DNA of 64,000 nucleotides from a bacterium (GCA_026417415.1 JAOADG010000004.1:60785-124784), one strand, 5' to 3'; positions 43,575 to 51,952 are shown, numbered from the stretch's first letter. The notes: generated from the sequence alone by a model not told the origin. A program made the numbers and translations.

Positions 43575-44069
43575 TTGGAATTATCTCCAAAGGAATTCGC
43601 AGAACTTGTCGAACGGGAATCGCCGAAATTAGCCACCTTATTGGCAAGGTTGATTCCAGTGCGTGATCGAGTGCCGGATTTATTACAAGATGTGTGGATC
43701 GCTGTGTGGAGAGGATTACCATGGTTTAGAGGTGAAAGTGCGATTACAACCTGGATTTGGAAGATTGCTTATCGTACTGCGTTAAAAGAAAGAAATCGCA
43801 TCTACGGACGGTTGGACACAGTAGAACTCTTAGAGGAGATGGATAGTTCAAAACATACCTTATCTGTAGAAGACGAAATAGATAGAAAAGACACTTTGGA
43901 AAAAATGATCTCGTGTTTGTCACCTATACAGCGAACCGTGGTGACAATGTTTTACTTAGAAAATTTTTCTATTTCCGAGATTGCAGAAATCATTGGACAA
44001 GCAGAAGGTACTGTGAAAAGCCATTTATTTCGTGCCAGACAAAAAATGATGCAAACTATAAGCGAGTGA
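43575..44069 (+). CDS. ECF-type RNA polymerase sigma factor
   Basis: A 164-residue two-domain sigma-70 family protein. Region 2 (about 10-80) includes RDRVPDLLQDVWIAVWRGLPWFRGESAITTWIWKIAYRTAL, with the usual W-rich block that melts and recognises the -10. Region 4 (about 105-160) contains LSPIQRTVVTMFYLENFSISEIAEIIGQAEGTVKSHLFRARQKM, the helix-turn-helix for the -35. No sigma 1.1 or region 3. The start is TTG; an ATG seven bases upstream is in another frame and gives no sigma protein. The 3' end is 3 bp from a small membrane protein, likely its regulator. Confidence 0.92.
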   Translation: MELSPKEFAELVERESPKLATLLARLIPVRDRVPDLLQDVWIAVWRGLPWFRGESAITTWIWKIAYRTALKERNRIYGRLDTVELLEEMDSSKHTLSVEDEIDRKDTLEKMISCLSPIQRTVVTMFYLENFSISEIAEIIGQAEGTVKSHLFRARQKMMQTISE

Positions 44070-44072
44070 ACT

Positions 44073-44453
44073 ATGAACACGAATTTTCAAAATGAAAAAC
44101 AAGAATATAGATTGCCACAAGAATTAGAAGAATATCTATCCAAACCACTTCCTCTTAAACTTCCAAACCCAAAGACAATGGCACAAAGAGCCATACAACT
44201 GGGCGATAGACGCACAGTTAAAAAATGGGAGATACAAATCACACCAATTTTGGCAACCTTAACTTTGGCAGCACTGCTGGAGTCAGTTTACAATTGGTGG
44301 TTAAAATTAAGTTTTACCATTAAAATACCAGTAGGTCCATTCTTGCAATTGTGGGATAATTTTGTCATCAGTCATGGTTTGATTTGGGTCATTCTTGCGA
44401 TGGGCTCCATGTTCTATCTTGCCTTCGCATTTTTTACCAAAAAAAACTCTTAG
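44073..44453 (+). CDS. Small membrane protein, candidate anti-sigma partner
   Basis: 126 residues. The N-terminal ~65 residues are charged and cytoplasmic (RLPQELEEYLSKPLPLKLPNP). Two membrane segments follow (ITPILATLTLAALLESVYNWW and LIWVILAMGSMFYLAFAFF). It follows the ECF sigma factor by 3 bp, the position of membrane anti-sigma factors. It lacks a zinc-binding HxxxCxxC motif, so it is not a ZAS-type anti-sigma. Function inferred only from position and topology. Confidence 0.7.
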   Translation: MNTNFQNEKQEYRLPQELEEYLSKPLPLKLPNPKTMAQRAIQLGDRRTVKKWEIQITPILATLTLAALLESVYNWWLKLSFTIKIPVGPFLQLWDNFVISHGLIWVILAMGSMFYLAFAFFTKKNS

Positions 44454-44794
44454 AGGTAAGCCAAGTACTCTAAAAAGTGTGCATTTTTTGCACTACTAAG
44501 TGAAATTTTTGCAACGAGCTTTAATAGGTCTATTTTTCTTTAAATTTTGGCAATTTGATTATCCGATCACAACATACTATCTTTGCATTGCCTCTTTTAT
44601 CGTATTTTTCAGAAATGGGCATTCATTTTGCGACCATTCTTAAGAAGTGAATTCTGAACTTCAACGGTATCTGCGAAATTATCGGGTGGGTTGAATTACA
44701 GAGTTGCATTCTATATTTGGTTGTTGTATCATAAAAAACTGTATGGCGATATCTGAAACGCCAATCGTTAACCGCAAACTTAGTTGGAGGTTCT
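44454..44794. other. Intergenic region upstream of the pilus cluster
   Basis: 341 bases without a gene. A short stem GTGCA-TTTTT-TGCAC near 44478 could be a weak terminator for the sigma cassette, and TGGCG / CGCCA near 44744-44763 makes a five-base stem. The rest is AT-rich and probably holds the promoter and leader for the pilin gene, but I could not fix a -35/-10 pair with confidence. Confidence 0.5.
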
Positions 44795-45211
44795 ATGATG
44801 AATAAGATCCGCAAATCGAAGGGCTTTACCCTTATTGAAGTTCTGGTGGTGGTTGTCATTGTGGCAATCTTAGCGGCAATTTCGGTACCCATTTATATCG
44901 AATATGTTCAAGGAGCACGTGCTGCTGATGCGCAAGCTACGCTTGGTGCGATTTTGAACGCTGCTAAAATGTATGCACAGGACCTAGGCGAAGACCCACC
45001 AAGTGTTGAAATCCTTGAAGAACTTGGGTATTTCACCATTGACCCATCTACCAAACGTCAATGGACATTCACCATTATTGGTGCTAATCCAATTACTCAA
45101 ATTCAAGCCATTTCAACTGGTGAAATGAAGGGTGGTGCCGGAAAAACAGTTACACTAGACGTGGCAACTGGTAAGTTCTTCGGTTACGGCCTACCTACAG
45201 AAGAAGAATAA
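44795..45211 (+). CDS. Type IV pilin / GspG-like prepilin
   Basis: A 138-residue type IV prepilin. A short basic leader KIRKSKG precedes the cleavage site and FTLIEVLVVVVIVAILAAISVPIYIEYV, with Glu at +5, the canonical pilin helix. The mature part is short, with GspG-like features (RAADAQATLGAILNAAKMYAQDLG, then a C-terminal strand region) and no Cys pair. GGAGG lies just upstream, and either of the two adjacent ATGs (44795, 44798) may be used; the second has better spacing. Processed by the prepilin peptidase encoded at the end of the cluster. It is the first gene of the pilus region and may be the major pilin. Confidence 0.92.
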   Translation: MMNKIRKSKGFTLIEVLVVVVIVAILAAISVPIYIEYVQGARAADAQATLGAILNAAKMYAQDLGEDPPSVEILEELGYFTIDPSTKRQWTFTIIGANPITQIQAISTGEMKGGAGKTVTLDVATGKFFGYGLPTEEE

Positions 45212-45233
45212 GTCAACACGATTATTAACGGTT

Positions 45234-45285
45234 GGTTACAGATGACCGGCGGGTGCAGATCTGTGCTCGCCGGCGTGTCGTAACC
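45234..45285. repeat. 52-bp GC-rich imperfect palindrome between pilin and pilT
   Basis: GGTTAC ... GTAACC outer arms, with an inner CCGGCGGGTGCAGA / TCTGTGCTCGCCGG that pairs fully when G-U pairs are allowed, around an AGATCT centre. It is visibly GC-rich against AT-rich surroundings. The ORF track shows the same symmetry: an ORF on each strand reads a near-mirror peptide with RRR..QIC.RR. The right arm is followed by A residues, not T, so it is not a simple rightward terminator. Confidence 0.75.
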
Positions 45286-45309
45286 AAAAAACATTTGGAG
45301 AAACGAACA

Positions 45310-46395
45310 GTGGTAATTGACGAACTATTGCATTTTTCCGTTGACCAGGGCGCTTCTGATTTACATCTATCATCCGGATCTGTTCCTATGATTCGGGTGC
45401 ATGGAAAAATGCGCAAACTGGCATTACCTGAAACTCCACCCGATGAGTTACGTGAAGCAATCAAAGAGATTTTAACCGAAGATCAATATGAACGACTCGA
45501 AGAGCAAAAAGAAATTGACCTGTCGCATATGATCTTTGACAGCCCACAGGCACAAAAAATGATGCGGCCTAAAGCCCGTTTTCGTGTCAATATTTTCCAA
45601 CAAATTCAGGGATTAGCCGCAGTTTTTAGAACCATTCCTGGCGAGATTAAAAGTTTTGAAGAGTTAGGTCTCCCAGAGGTGATGAAAGATTTGGCACTTA
45701 AAGATCGTGGTTTAGTGCTACTTACTGGACCCACAGGTTCAGGAAAATCCACTTCATTAGCGACAATGGTGGACCACATTAACGAATATAAAAACTTACA
45801 CATTATTACCATTGAAGATCCCATTGAATTCTTTCATACTTCAAAAAATTGTATGATTAACCAACGTGAGTTGGGTGCAAATACGCATAGTTTTGCGAAT
45901 GCTTTACGAAGCGCTTTGCGTGAGGATCCGGACGTAATTCTCGTGGGTGAAATGCGTGACTTGGAAACCATTTCTTTGGCTTTAACTGCAGCAGAAACAG
46001 GGCATTTGGTGCTGGCCACGTTGCATACCTCTAGTGCTGCGAAAACCATTGACCGTATTATTGATATATTCCCCTCAGGTCAAAAAACACAGGTTCGGTC
46101 TATGTTGGCTGAATCGCTTGAAGCAGTAGTTTCCCAAAAATTGTTGCCTAAAAAAGATGGTAGGGGTCGTGTCGTCGCACTAGAAGTAATGGTTGCTACA
46201 ACTGCAATCCGTAATCTGATCCGTGAAGATAAAATTTACCAAATTCCTTCCGTAATTCAAGCAGGTGGGAAAGCAGGTATGCAGACACTGGACCAAGATT
46301 TGCAACGCTTGTTAGCGAAGGGGCTCATTGATCGTGAAACAGCTGCTCACGTGGCTGACAATCCTCGACTCTTTGAGGTGAACTTGAACGAATAA
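45310..46395 (+). CDS. pilT: PilT-type retraction ATPase
   Basis: The motor that depolymerises type IV pili at the inner membrane. From the GTG at 45310 (TTGGAG nine bases upstream) it has 361 residues, the usual PilT length; the ORF-track start at a TTG would translate through the palindrome and is unlikely. An N-terminal PAS-like domain contains GASDLHLSSGSVPMIRV. Walker A GPTGSGKST is at 140-148, the Asp box is HIITIEDPIEF, Walker B lies in ALREDPDVILVGEMRD, and the His box is TGHLVLATLHTSSA. A late LLPKKDGRGRVVALE block matches PilT. It lies far from pilB, next to the pilin. Confidence 0.95.
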   Translation: MVIDELLHFSVDQGASDLHLSSGSVPMIRVHGKMRKLALPETPPDELREAIKEILTEDQYERLEEQKEIDLSHMIFDSPQAQKMMRPKARFRVNIFQQIQGLAAVFRTIPGEIKSFEELGLPEVMKDLALKDRGLVLLTGPTGSGKSTSLATMVDHINEYKNLHIITIEDPIEFFHTSKNCMINQRELGANTHSFANALRSALREDPDVILVGEMRDLETISLALTAAETGHLVLATLHTSSAAKTIDRIIDIFPSGQKTQVRSMLAESLEAVVSQKLLPKKDGRGRVVALEVMVATTAIRNLIREDKIYQIPSVIQAGGKAGMQTLDQDLQRLLAKGLIDRETAAHVADNPRLFEVNLNE

Positions 46396-46433
46396 AATTC
46401 TATACGTGTCTCTTTGGTGTTTTGGAGGTGTTT

Positions 46434-47000
46434 ATGATGAAAGAAAAAAAACCTATGTTCCTTCCGAAATGGCTAAAAAATTCAAGAAGCAGAGGCGGTT
46501 TAACATTATTGGAAGCCGCAGCCAGTTTCTTGATTTTAGGAATAGCATCCGTTGGTGCCATTAAAACCTTCACCATTGGGCGTGTCGGCCTCGAATCTGA
46601 ATACGAATACAAAATGGCAGGCGAACTTCTGCGTCAAAAGACCGAATACATCATTGGTGTTGTCCATTCCATGATGCCAGAAGATTGGCCTTCTGAGTTG
46701 AACTACGATGATTTACGTGGAGAAGAGGTGGTCATTGACTATCGTGGGCAAGGTCAACGTGGTGCGGCGATTGGGAACAATCGTGATGTAATCGGTAGAA
46801 TTCATTTTAGTGCGGTTCGTGAGTACGACGATCCAACTACTCCAATTATTAATCCGGATTGGTACAATGTTCATACCTATATTGAATGGATTGGGCCTAT
46901 CAGAACGGCATGGCAAGACGGTTTAGCGGGTGGAAGGCCAAGAGGACAAAGAGAGCGCATTGATTTTTATGCACGTGTTGTTCCAACTTGGATTCAGTGA
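46434..47000 (+). CDS. Type IV pilin-like minor protein (pseudopilin)
   Basis: About 188 residues from the ATG at 46434 (GGAGG five bases upstream). A basic leader MMKEKKPMFLPKWLKNSRSRGG ends at the prepilin cleavage site before LTLLEAAASFLILGIASVGAIKTF, with Glu at +5. The remaining ~145 residues are a polar domain with no clear family (YIEWIGPIRTAWQDGL). The leader is longer than usual. It is one of three pilin-like genes in the cluster, probably a minor pilin that primes assembly. A 13-base overlap with the next ORF disappears if that gene starts at 47018. Confidence 0.85.
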   Translation: MMKEKKPMFLPKWLKNSRSRGGLTLLEAAASFLILGIASVGAIKTFTIGRVGLESEYEYKMAGELLRQKTEYIIGVVHSMMPEDWPSELNYDDLRGEEVVIDYRGQGQRGAAIGNNRDVIGRIHFSAVREYDDPTTPIINPDWYNVHTYIEWIGPIRTAWQDGLAGGRPRGQRERIDFYARVVPTWIQ

Positions 47001-47017
47001 AAAGGGAGGGTTGTCAG

Positions 47018-47704
47018 ATGAAAAAATGGTTTAGAAAACAAGGTGGATTTACATTTATTGAGATGGCTGTAACCTTTGGAATGGCTGCGTTTTCCTTAAT
47101 CGGATTCGTTTATTTGTGGGCACAAATCGCAAAACAAGAAGCAATTAGCAGTAGAGAAAATATTGTAGATGGATATGGCAATTTTTTGATCTATCGCATT
47201 GCACAAGATTTGAAAAACGCTTATGACTATAGATTGACGGGACGATTGTATGGTTTGGACGGAATTGAATGTCGGATAGTAAACTACACCAATGTACTTC
47301 CGGAAACATTGATTGTGAGATGGCAGTTATTTCCTAATGGAGATGCTGAAAGGCGCCAAATGGGTCGTAACCAAATTACGGAAAGAATGTTTCGTGAATA
47401 TGGTGCAGTATTACAAAGATTAAAACCAGAAGAATCCATTCGTGCGTCTAAGTTTTTGATTAAACCTGCAGGTTCTTTGTATTTACGACAGCGTGACTAT
47501 GCTTTATTAGATTCATCTGCAGTACAAATTGAATTGGCGCTTGATTACACAAAGCAACCTACCCGACTGACCTCGTTTGACGGTCCTGAAGGTCGCATTC
47601 AAGAACCTTATATGCGAAGATTTCAATGGCAAACAATGCTGTATCTAAAGAACAAACACATTTACAAACTCAAACGGTTTGCTGAAGAAGCTGCAGGTCA
47701 ATAA
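47018..47704 (+). CDS. Type IV pilin-like minor protein (PilW/GspJ-like position)
   Basis: 228 residues from the ATG at 47018, which has AAAGGGAGGG seven bases upstream; the ORF track starts ten codons earlier. Leader MKKWFRKQGG, then FTFIEMAVTFGMAAFSLIGFVYLWAQIA with Glu at +5 of the mature protein. The rest is a beta-rich domain (GIECRIVNYTNVLPETLIVRWQLFPNGD and SAVQIELALDY). Size and order after the other pilin-like gene fit the PilW/GspJ class of larger minor pseudopilins. Family-level assignment beyond 'prepilin' is uncertain. Confidence 0.85.
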   Translation: MKKWFRKQGGFTFIEMAVTFGMAAFSLIGFVYLWAQIAKQEAISSRENIVDGYGNFLIYRIAQDLKNAYDYRLTGRLYGLDGIECRIVNYTNVLPETLIVRWQLFPNGDAERRQMGRNQITERMFREYGAVLQRLKPEESIRASKFLIKPAGSLYLRQRDYALLDSSAVQIELALDYTKQPTRLTSFDGPEGRIQEPYMRRFQWQTMLYLKNKHIYKLKRFAEEAAGQ

Positions 47705-47730
47705 GAATAGGATGGAAAGGTAGGGTGATT

Positions 47731-49278
47731 ATGAAAACGGTATTCAAAAAACAATCGGGTCATACCTTAGTATTTGCTGTCCCTATGGCGGCGTTGCTCC
47801 TCTTTAGTTCTTTAGCTTACTTGAAATGGCAAGTAGCTGCACAACAACTAAGCAGGCACCAAGTCGCTGCAACTCAGGCCTATTATACTGCACAAGCAGC
47901 AGTTATTAAAGTACCACTGGCTTATATGCGTATGCGTAGGCCCAACGAACTCCAATCTTATACAGAAATGACCTTTCCGGATGGTGTATTGGATGGTGGT
48001 TTTGGTGAGTACAAGAAACCGATGATCCAATCCTTAGGTGTTACCTCTTCTGGTGGGAATACTGGAGGAGGCCTATTAACCGTAGGAAGGGATTTTTTAC
48101 TTTCTGCGACGGGTGTAGTGAGATATGAAGATTTTCGTGGTAGAAAAATTGAAGTACGAAGAAGAGCTCAGTTGTTGTTACGGAGACAACAATTTTCGGC
48201 ATATTTCTATTTGACCAATTTTGAACAAACGCGTTTCGGTGAATTCATTTGGTTTTGGCCTCCTGATACGTTACAAGGTAGAGTTCATTCCAATTCAGTG
48301 ATTGGCATCAATGGTGGTGTTTTCCATCAATTGGTGACCTCAACTGCATCTTATTGGGCAGGTAATCATACCAATGCAACGTACTATAAAGGTAGAAGGT
48401 TGAACGTTCCACCGGTTGAATTTCCCTTTACTGCAGAATACTTACGGGCAGCTGCTGCAGGTGGCGGAGTATTTTTATCTTCCGAAGGCGGTACACAAAC
48501 GTATGGAATTCGCTTTGAAGGAAATTCAGGTGCAGTGTGGCGTTGGCCAACAGGTACCCCATCACCAATGACTCAAGGAGTTCCACCGAATGCAGGTTCA
48601 ATTGCAATTCCGGGAGGGTCTGATCTTGCTATCTTCTGTGATGGTGAATTGTGGATTTTCGGACATGTTAACGGAAGAGTAGGGATTGGTGCTGCTGGAA
48701 ATTTAAGATTGCTTGACAACATCACTTATTCAGGAACATTATACGAGAATCTTCCTTATCAAAAACCTTCCAATTCATTAGTTAGTATGATGACGCTGAT
48801 TAGTGAAGCACCGGAACCAGCCGATCGTTCCGATCCGTGGACAGGGATTCTGATTGCAAATACTCGTGCCAACGGTCGAGGTGGTGGACGTGCTGCACCA
48901 GCAGGTTCGCAACATTTGCGTGATATTGCCATTTATGGACAATTGATTGCTTTAAATTCAAGTTTTACTTTTGAAGACCAAAATGACACGTGGGATCCAT
49001 TTTTACAACCTCTACCTAACGATTATGGACAAAACAACGACGAACGTGGCACAATCTTCCTAAGAGGTGCGGTAGCTCAAAAGCGAAGAGGATATGTTCA
49101 CCGTTCCAATCGTGGTGGTACGGGCTATGCGAAAGGTTACATTTATGATGACCGATTTTCTAGTGGTTTATTCCCACCACCGTTTACGATTGATGTAACC
49201 AATGCTGGATTTGCAAAATGGGATATTGAAGGATGGCAAGATATTCCAAGAAAACCGGGAGATGAACGGTACGAATAG
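47731..49278 (+). CDS. DUF4900/PilX-like pilus-associated protein
   Basis: 515 residues from the ATG at 47731. A basic leader MKTVFKKQSG precedes a hydrophobic helix (HTLVFAVPMAALLLFSSLAYLKWQVAAQQ) that lacks the pilin Glu+5, the layout of PilX/GspK-type proteins. The large C-terminal domain includes FYLTNFEQTRFGEFIWFWPPDTLQGRVHSNSVIGI, which resembles the polymer-like GxVHSN block of DUF4900 proteins, and a glycine-rich beta-helix-like stretch (IAIPGGSDLAIFCDGELWIFGHVNGRVGIG). It may cap the pilus tip, as GspK does, or form a surface domain. A strong terminator follows. Confidence 0.75.
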   Translation: MKTVFKKQSGHTLVFAVPMAALLLFSSLAYLKWQVAAQQLSRHQVAATQAYYTAQAAVIKVPLAYMRMRRPNELQSYTEMTFPDGVLDGGFGEYKKPMIQSLGVTSSGGNTGGGLLTVGRDFLLSATGVVRYEDFRGRKIEVRRRAQLLLRRQQFSAYFYLTNFEQTRFGEFIWFWPPDTLQGRVHSNSVIGINGGVFHQLVTSTASYWAGNHTNATYYKGRRLNVPPVEFPFTAEYLRAAAAGGGVFLSSEGGTQTYGIRFEGNSGAVWRWPTGTPSPMTQGVPPNAGSIAIPGGSDLAIFCDGELWIFGHVNGRVGIGAAGNLRLLDNITYSGTLYENLPYQKPSNSLVSMMTLISEAPEPADRSDPWTGILIANTRANGRGGGRAAPAGSQHLRDIAIYGQLIALNSSFTFEDQNDTWDPFLQPLPNDYGQNNDERGTIFLRGAVAQKRRGYVHRSNRGGTGYAKGYIYDDRFSSGLFPPPFTIDVTNAGFAKWDIEGWQDIPRKPGDERYE

Positions 49279-49297
49279 TAATAGCATAAAATTGTTG

Positions 49298-49329
49298 AAT
49301 TCGGTGCTCAATGGAGCACCGAATTTTTT
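49298..49329 (+). terminator. Intrinsic terminator ending the first pilus operon
   Basis: Perfect 12-bp stem AATTCGGTGCTC / GAGCACCGAATT with loop AATG, followed by a TTTT run. It separates the pilin/pilT block from pilM. Confidence 0.9.
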
Positions 49330-49420
49330 ATTAGTACTTGCCTTTCTTTTTACTCCTTGAGGTAATGCATTTTGATTTCTTTCATCTTTATACTATATTT
49401 CAAAATCAATGTGTAAAATG

Positions 49421-49648
49421 CCTTCCGTAGAACACGGAAACCAACGAACGAATAGGGATACTCAGAATTTGAAGACAAAAGTGGTTTCTCAACAGTATAT
49501 GTTTTTCATTACAGCAATTTGAAGAGGTTCAACTCGCAAATTTCTTTGTGAGTTGTCTTGACGTTTTTTTTGTGTATATTACTGTGGTCGTGGTCACACG
49601 ACCGTCTATTGTCAATTAGCATACTGAGTTGTGGGAGGTCCATCAGTT
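49421..49648 (+). promoter_or_regulatory. Structured leader upstream of pilM
   Basis: The remainder of the ~370-bp gap before pilM holds three hairpins. TTCCGT-AGAAC-ACGGAA starts at about 49421. CAACTCGCAAA-TTTC-TTTGTGAGTTG is at 49530-49555 (one G-U pair), with an eight-T run eight bases later. GGTCGTG-GTCA-CACGACC is at 49586-49603. TTGACG at 49558 could be a -35, but no convincing -10 follows at the proper distance. Attenuation or a promoter with operator are both possible. Confidence 0.4.
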
Positions 49649-50713
49649 ATGTCCTATAAAACCTCACAACGTTTGGGACTCGATATTGGTTCACACAGTA
49701 TCAAAATCGTTTCCGCAGAACGTTCCCAAAATCGCTACCGTCTTGGTGTCGCTAAAATCATTCCGCTATATCAAGGAAATGAAATTTACGATTCTGAAGG
49801 ACCAAAAAAATCCATTGTTCTTCCCAAGATCATGGAAGCATTTAATGAATTGAAAATTCAACCAAAACGTGTAAAAAGATTAGCATCTTGTGTTAGTGGA
49901 ACTAATGTAGCCGCTAAAGAGATTAAAACCATCAATATGCCAGAAGAAGAAATGTCTTCTGCGCTTTTATCGGAAGCCAGAAAGCATATCCCATTGGATG
50001 GTACAGAATCGGTAGTGGATTATCAAATTTTAGGTGAAGATCCAAACGAGCTGGATAAAGTTCGAGTACTATTGGCAGCGACGACACGCAAACTGTATGA
50101 TGCGCATATGGAATTGTTACGTGATTTGGATTTAAAACCCGGCATTGTTGATTTAGAAGCACTTGCAGCAATTAACAGTTGGATGTTTCTCAATGAGTTG
50201 CCTGAGGATGGTGTCGTATGCTTTTTACACATTGGAGCAAGAAGAACAAATTTATCTGTAGTAGGTACAAAATCTTTGTTCTTTACTCGTGAAATTCCTT
50301 TAGGTGGAAATGCGTTTAACGAAGAATTAATGAATAAGTATGGATTAAATTGGGTAGAAGCAGAAAATGCAAAAATTTCTCAGGGGATGGAACTCAATTT
50401 ACCTGTTAAACAAAGTGATGATACTGGTGCTATCGGCTTACAACAACGTTCTACACTTGATCAATTGCGAGATGAAGTGAATCGTTCGTTGCGTTATTAT
50501 GTCAAAGAAACAGGGATGAGTGATATCCGTGCATTTTATTTGACGGGTGGAGGTTCACGATTAAAGGGAATTGATGAATACTTCCATCAAAAATACAATA
50601 TCCCTGTCGTCAAATGGAATCCGTTTGATATGATAGACGGTGGTGATGCTATCGCTCCTGAAACTGCGCCACAATTTGCAGTGGCTGTTGGATTAGCTCT
50701 GCGTGGGGACTAA
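49649..50713 (+). CDS. pilM: PilM-type actin-like pilus assembly protein
   Basis: 354 residues from the ATG at 49649 (GGGAGG nine bases upstream; the ORF track starts at an upstream GTG). An actin-like ATPase in the cytoplasm that binds the PilN tail and links to the ATPases. The first phosphate loop is RLGLDIGSHSIKIVSAE, the second CFLHIGARRTNLSVV, and the adenosine region YLTGGGSRLKG. The SHS2-type insertion lies around residue 60-180. Starts the PilMNOPQ row in standard order; pilN begins 3 bp later. Confidence 0.94.
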   Translation: MSYKTSQRLGLDIGSHSIKIVSAERSQNRYRLGVAKIIPLYQGNEIYDSEGPKKSIVLPKIMEAFNELKIQPKRVKRLASCVSGTNVAAKEIKTINMPEEEMSSALLSEARKHIPLDGTESVVDYQILGEDPNELDKVRVLLAATTRKLYDAHMELLRDLDLKPGIVDLEALAAINSWMFLNELPEDGVVCFLHIGARRTNLSVVGTKSLFFTREIPLGGNAFNEELMNKYGLNWVEAENAKISQGMELNLPVKQSDDTGAIGLQQRSTLDQLRDEVNRSLRYYVKETGMSDIRAFYLTGGGSRLKGIDEYFHQKYNIPVVKWNPFDMIDGGDAIAPETAPQFAVAVGLALRGD

Positions 50714-50716
50714 ACT

Positions 50717-51370
50717 ATGGTACGCTCATTTGCAATCAATTTAAACAAAGGTGAAGGTCAAGCGGAACGCTTGGCAAGAAGACGAAACCGTAATGATTGG
50801 ATGTTGCTTGGCGTTTTAACGATTGTGCTTGCAATCATTGCTTATTTAAATGTGAGGCAAGCAAAAGCGCTGAATGACATTGAAGATTTCAGAGTAAACA
50901 GAATTCAAGAAGTCAAAGCACGTCTTGTACAATTGACCAAAGAAGGAATGCATGTTAGCCGAGATGATGTAGAAAATCTCGCAAGAATTGATAAAGATAG
51001 AATTTTTTGGGCTGGAAAGTTAATGGCAATTGCACAAGTACTTCCTAGTGAAATGGCTGTAACGGGTCTTTTTTATCATAATCGCCAATTAAGGATTAAC
51101 GCAATTTGTCGCATTAACAAAGAAGAGAAAGAATTTGACAAAGTAGCCACTTTAATTGAACGACTGAGATCTTCTGAATTGTTCTTCACCGATTTTCAAA
51201 AAATTCAATTTACAGAGTCAAAACGAATCTCAGTAGATGACCAAGATATTTTATCTATGTCATTAGTTGCTTCTTTGGAACCCGATCAAGCCACGAAACG
51301 GATACGAAGAACAGCACAAAGAGGAACACAAGCCAAAGTTGATGCTGGTTTAGGAGGTGCAACAAAATGA
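50717..51370 (+). CDS. pilN: PilN-like inner-membrane assembly protein
   Basis: 217 residues. The basic N-terminal tail MVRSFAINLNKGEGQAERLARRRN contains the NLN motif that PilM binds. One membrane helix follows (DWMLLGVLTIVLAIIAYLNV), then a coiled coil and a ferredoxin-like periplasmic domain. Forms a heterodimer with PilO in the alignment complex. The stop overlaps the pilO start by four bases (ATGA). The basic, Gln-rich C-terminal extension (RIRRTAQRGTQAKVDAGLGG) is unusual for PilN. Confidence 0.9.
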   Translation: MVRSFAINLNKGEGQAERLARRRNRNDWMLLGVLTIVLAIIAYLNVRQAKALNDIEDFRVNRIQEVKARLVQLTKEGMHVSRDDVENLARIDKDRIFWAGKLMAIAQVLPSEMAVTGLFYHNRQLRINAICRINKEEKEFDKVATLIERLRSSELFFTDFQKIQFTESKRISVDDQDILSMSLVASLEPDQATKRIRRTAQRGTQAKVDAGLGGATK

Positions 51371-51939
51371 AAAAACTGATTGTTACATTCATTATAACTT
51401 TGGGCTTCGGATTGGGTTTTTGGTATTATTACAGTTTTTCGTTACCTGAAAAACCGAGGCAACTTTCTGCTAAAGCCAAACAGCTCCGTGATTTAAATGA
51501 ACAATTGATTTCTGCTGAAATTTTAAGTCGTGAACTTGATTTAGTAGCAAAATTGATTGCAAAAAATCTTGCAACTTCTGCTCAAGATAGTTTGGCTGAA
51601 GATGCACATTTGGGCTTTATGAATTACATTACGGATTTGTTAAGAGCCAATAAAATGGAATTGGTGAAACTAGAACCCGGAAAAAAAGAGACCAAGCCCG
51701 ATTATGTGCGTACTCCTTATACACTAATCGTGAATTGTACCTATAAACAATTTGGTGAATTTATCAATACACTTGAGAAATCTGAACGGCTAATTACCGT
51801 GACAGATTTTGATATTGACAATGATGTGAAGAAAGTAGCTCAAAGAGCAAAAGCAGGTGGGGATATTAATATACGCCAAATGCAAATGAAAATTTCTACA
51901 TTAACCTTGATTAAAAAGAAATCGCAGGCGCAAATTTAG
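51367..51939 (+). CDS. pilO: PilO-like inner-membrane assembly protein
   Basis: 190 residues. An N-terminal membrane helix (LIVTFIITLGFGLGFWYYYSF) is followed by a coiled-coil segment (LRDLNEQLISAEILSRELDLV) and a ferredoxin-like domain with the PilO-typical YTLIVNCTYKQFGEFINTLEKSERLITVTDFDI. It pairs with PilN in the periplasm and connects to the secretin through the PilP-slot protein. Coupled to pilN by an ATGA overlap; the next gene starts 13 bp later. Confidence 0.92.
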   Translation: MKKLIVTFIITLGFGLGFWYYYSFSLPEKPRQLSAKAKQLRDLNEQLISAEILSRELDLVAKLIAKNLATSAQDSLAEDAHLGFMNYITDLLRANKMELVKLEPGKKETKPDYVRTPYTLIVNCTYKQFGEFINTLEKSERLITVTDFDIDNDVKKVAQRAKAGGDINIRQMQMKISTLTLIKKKSQAQI

Positions 51940-51952
51940 AGGAGCAAAAATT

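Noticed and set aside
45232-45309. N-terminal extension of pilT in the ORF track (MVTDDRRVQICARRR...)
   Set aside because: It is a translation of the palindrome from a TTG without a ribosome site; the GTG at 45310 has TTGGAG upstream and gives the usual PilT start.
49586-49603. GGTCGTG-GTCA-CACGACC hairpin considered as part of a tRNA or small RNA gene
   Set aside because: No acceptor stem, anticodon arm or TTCGA loop of tRNA; kept only as a regulatory hairpin.
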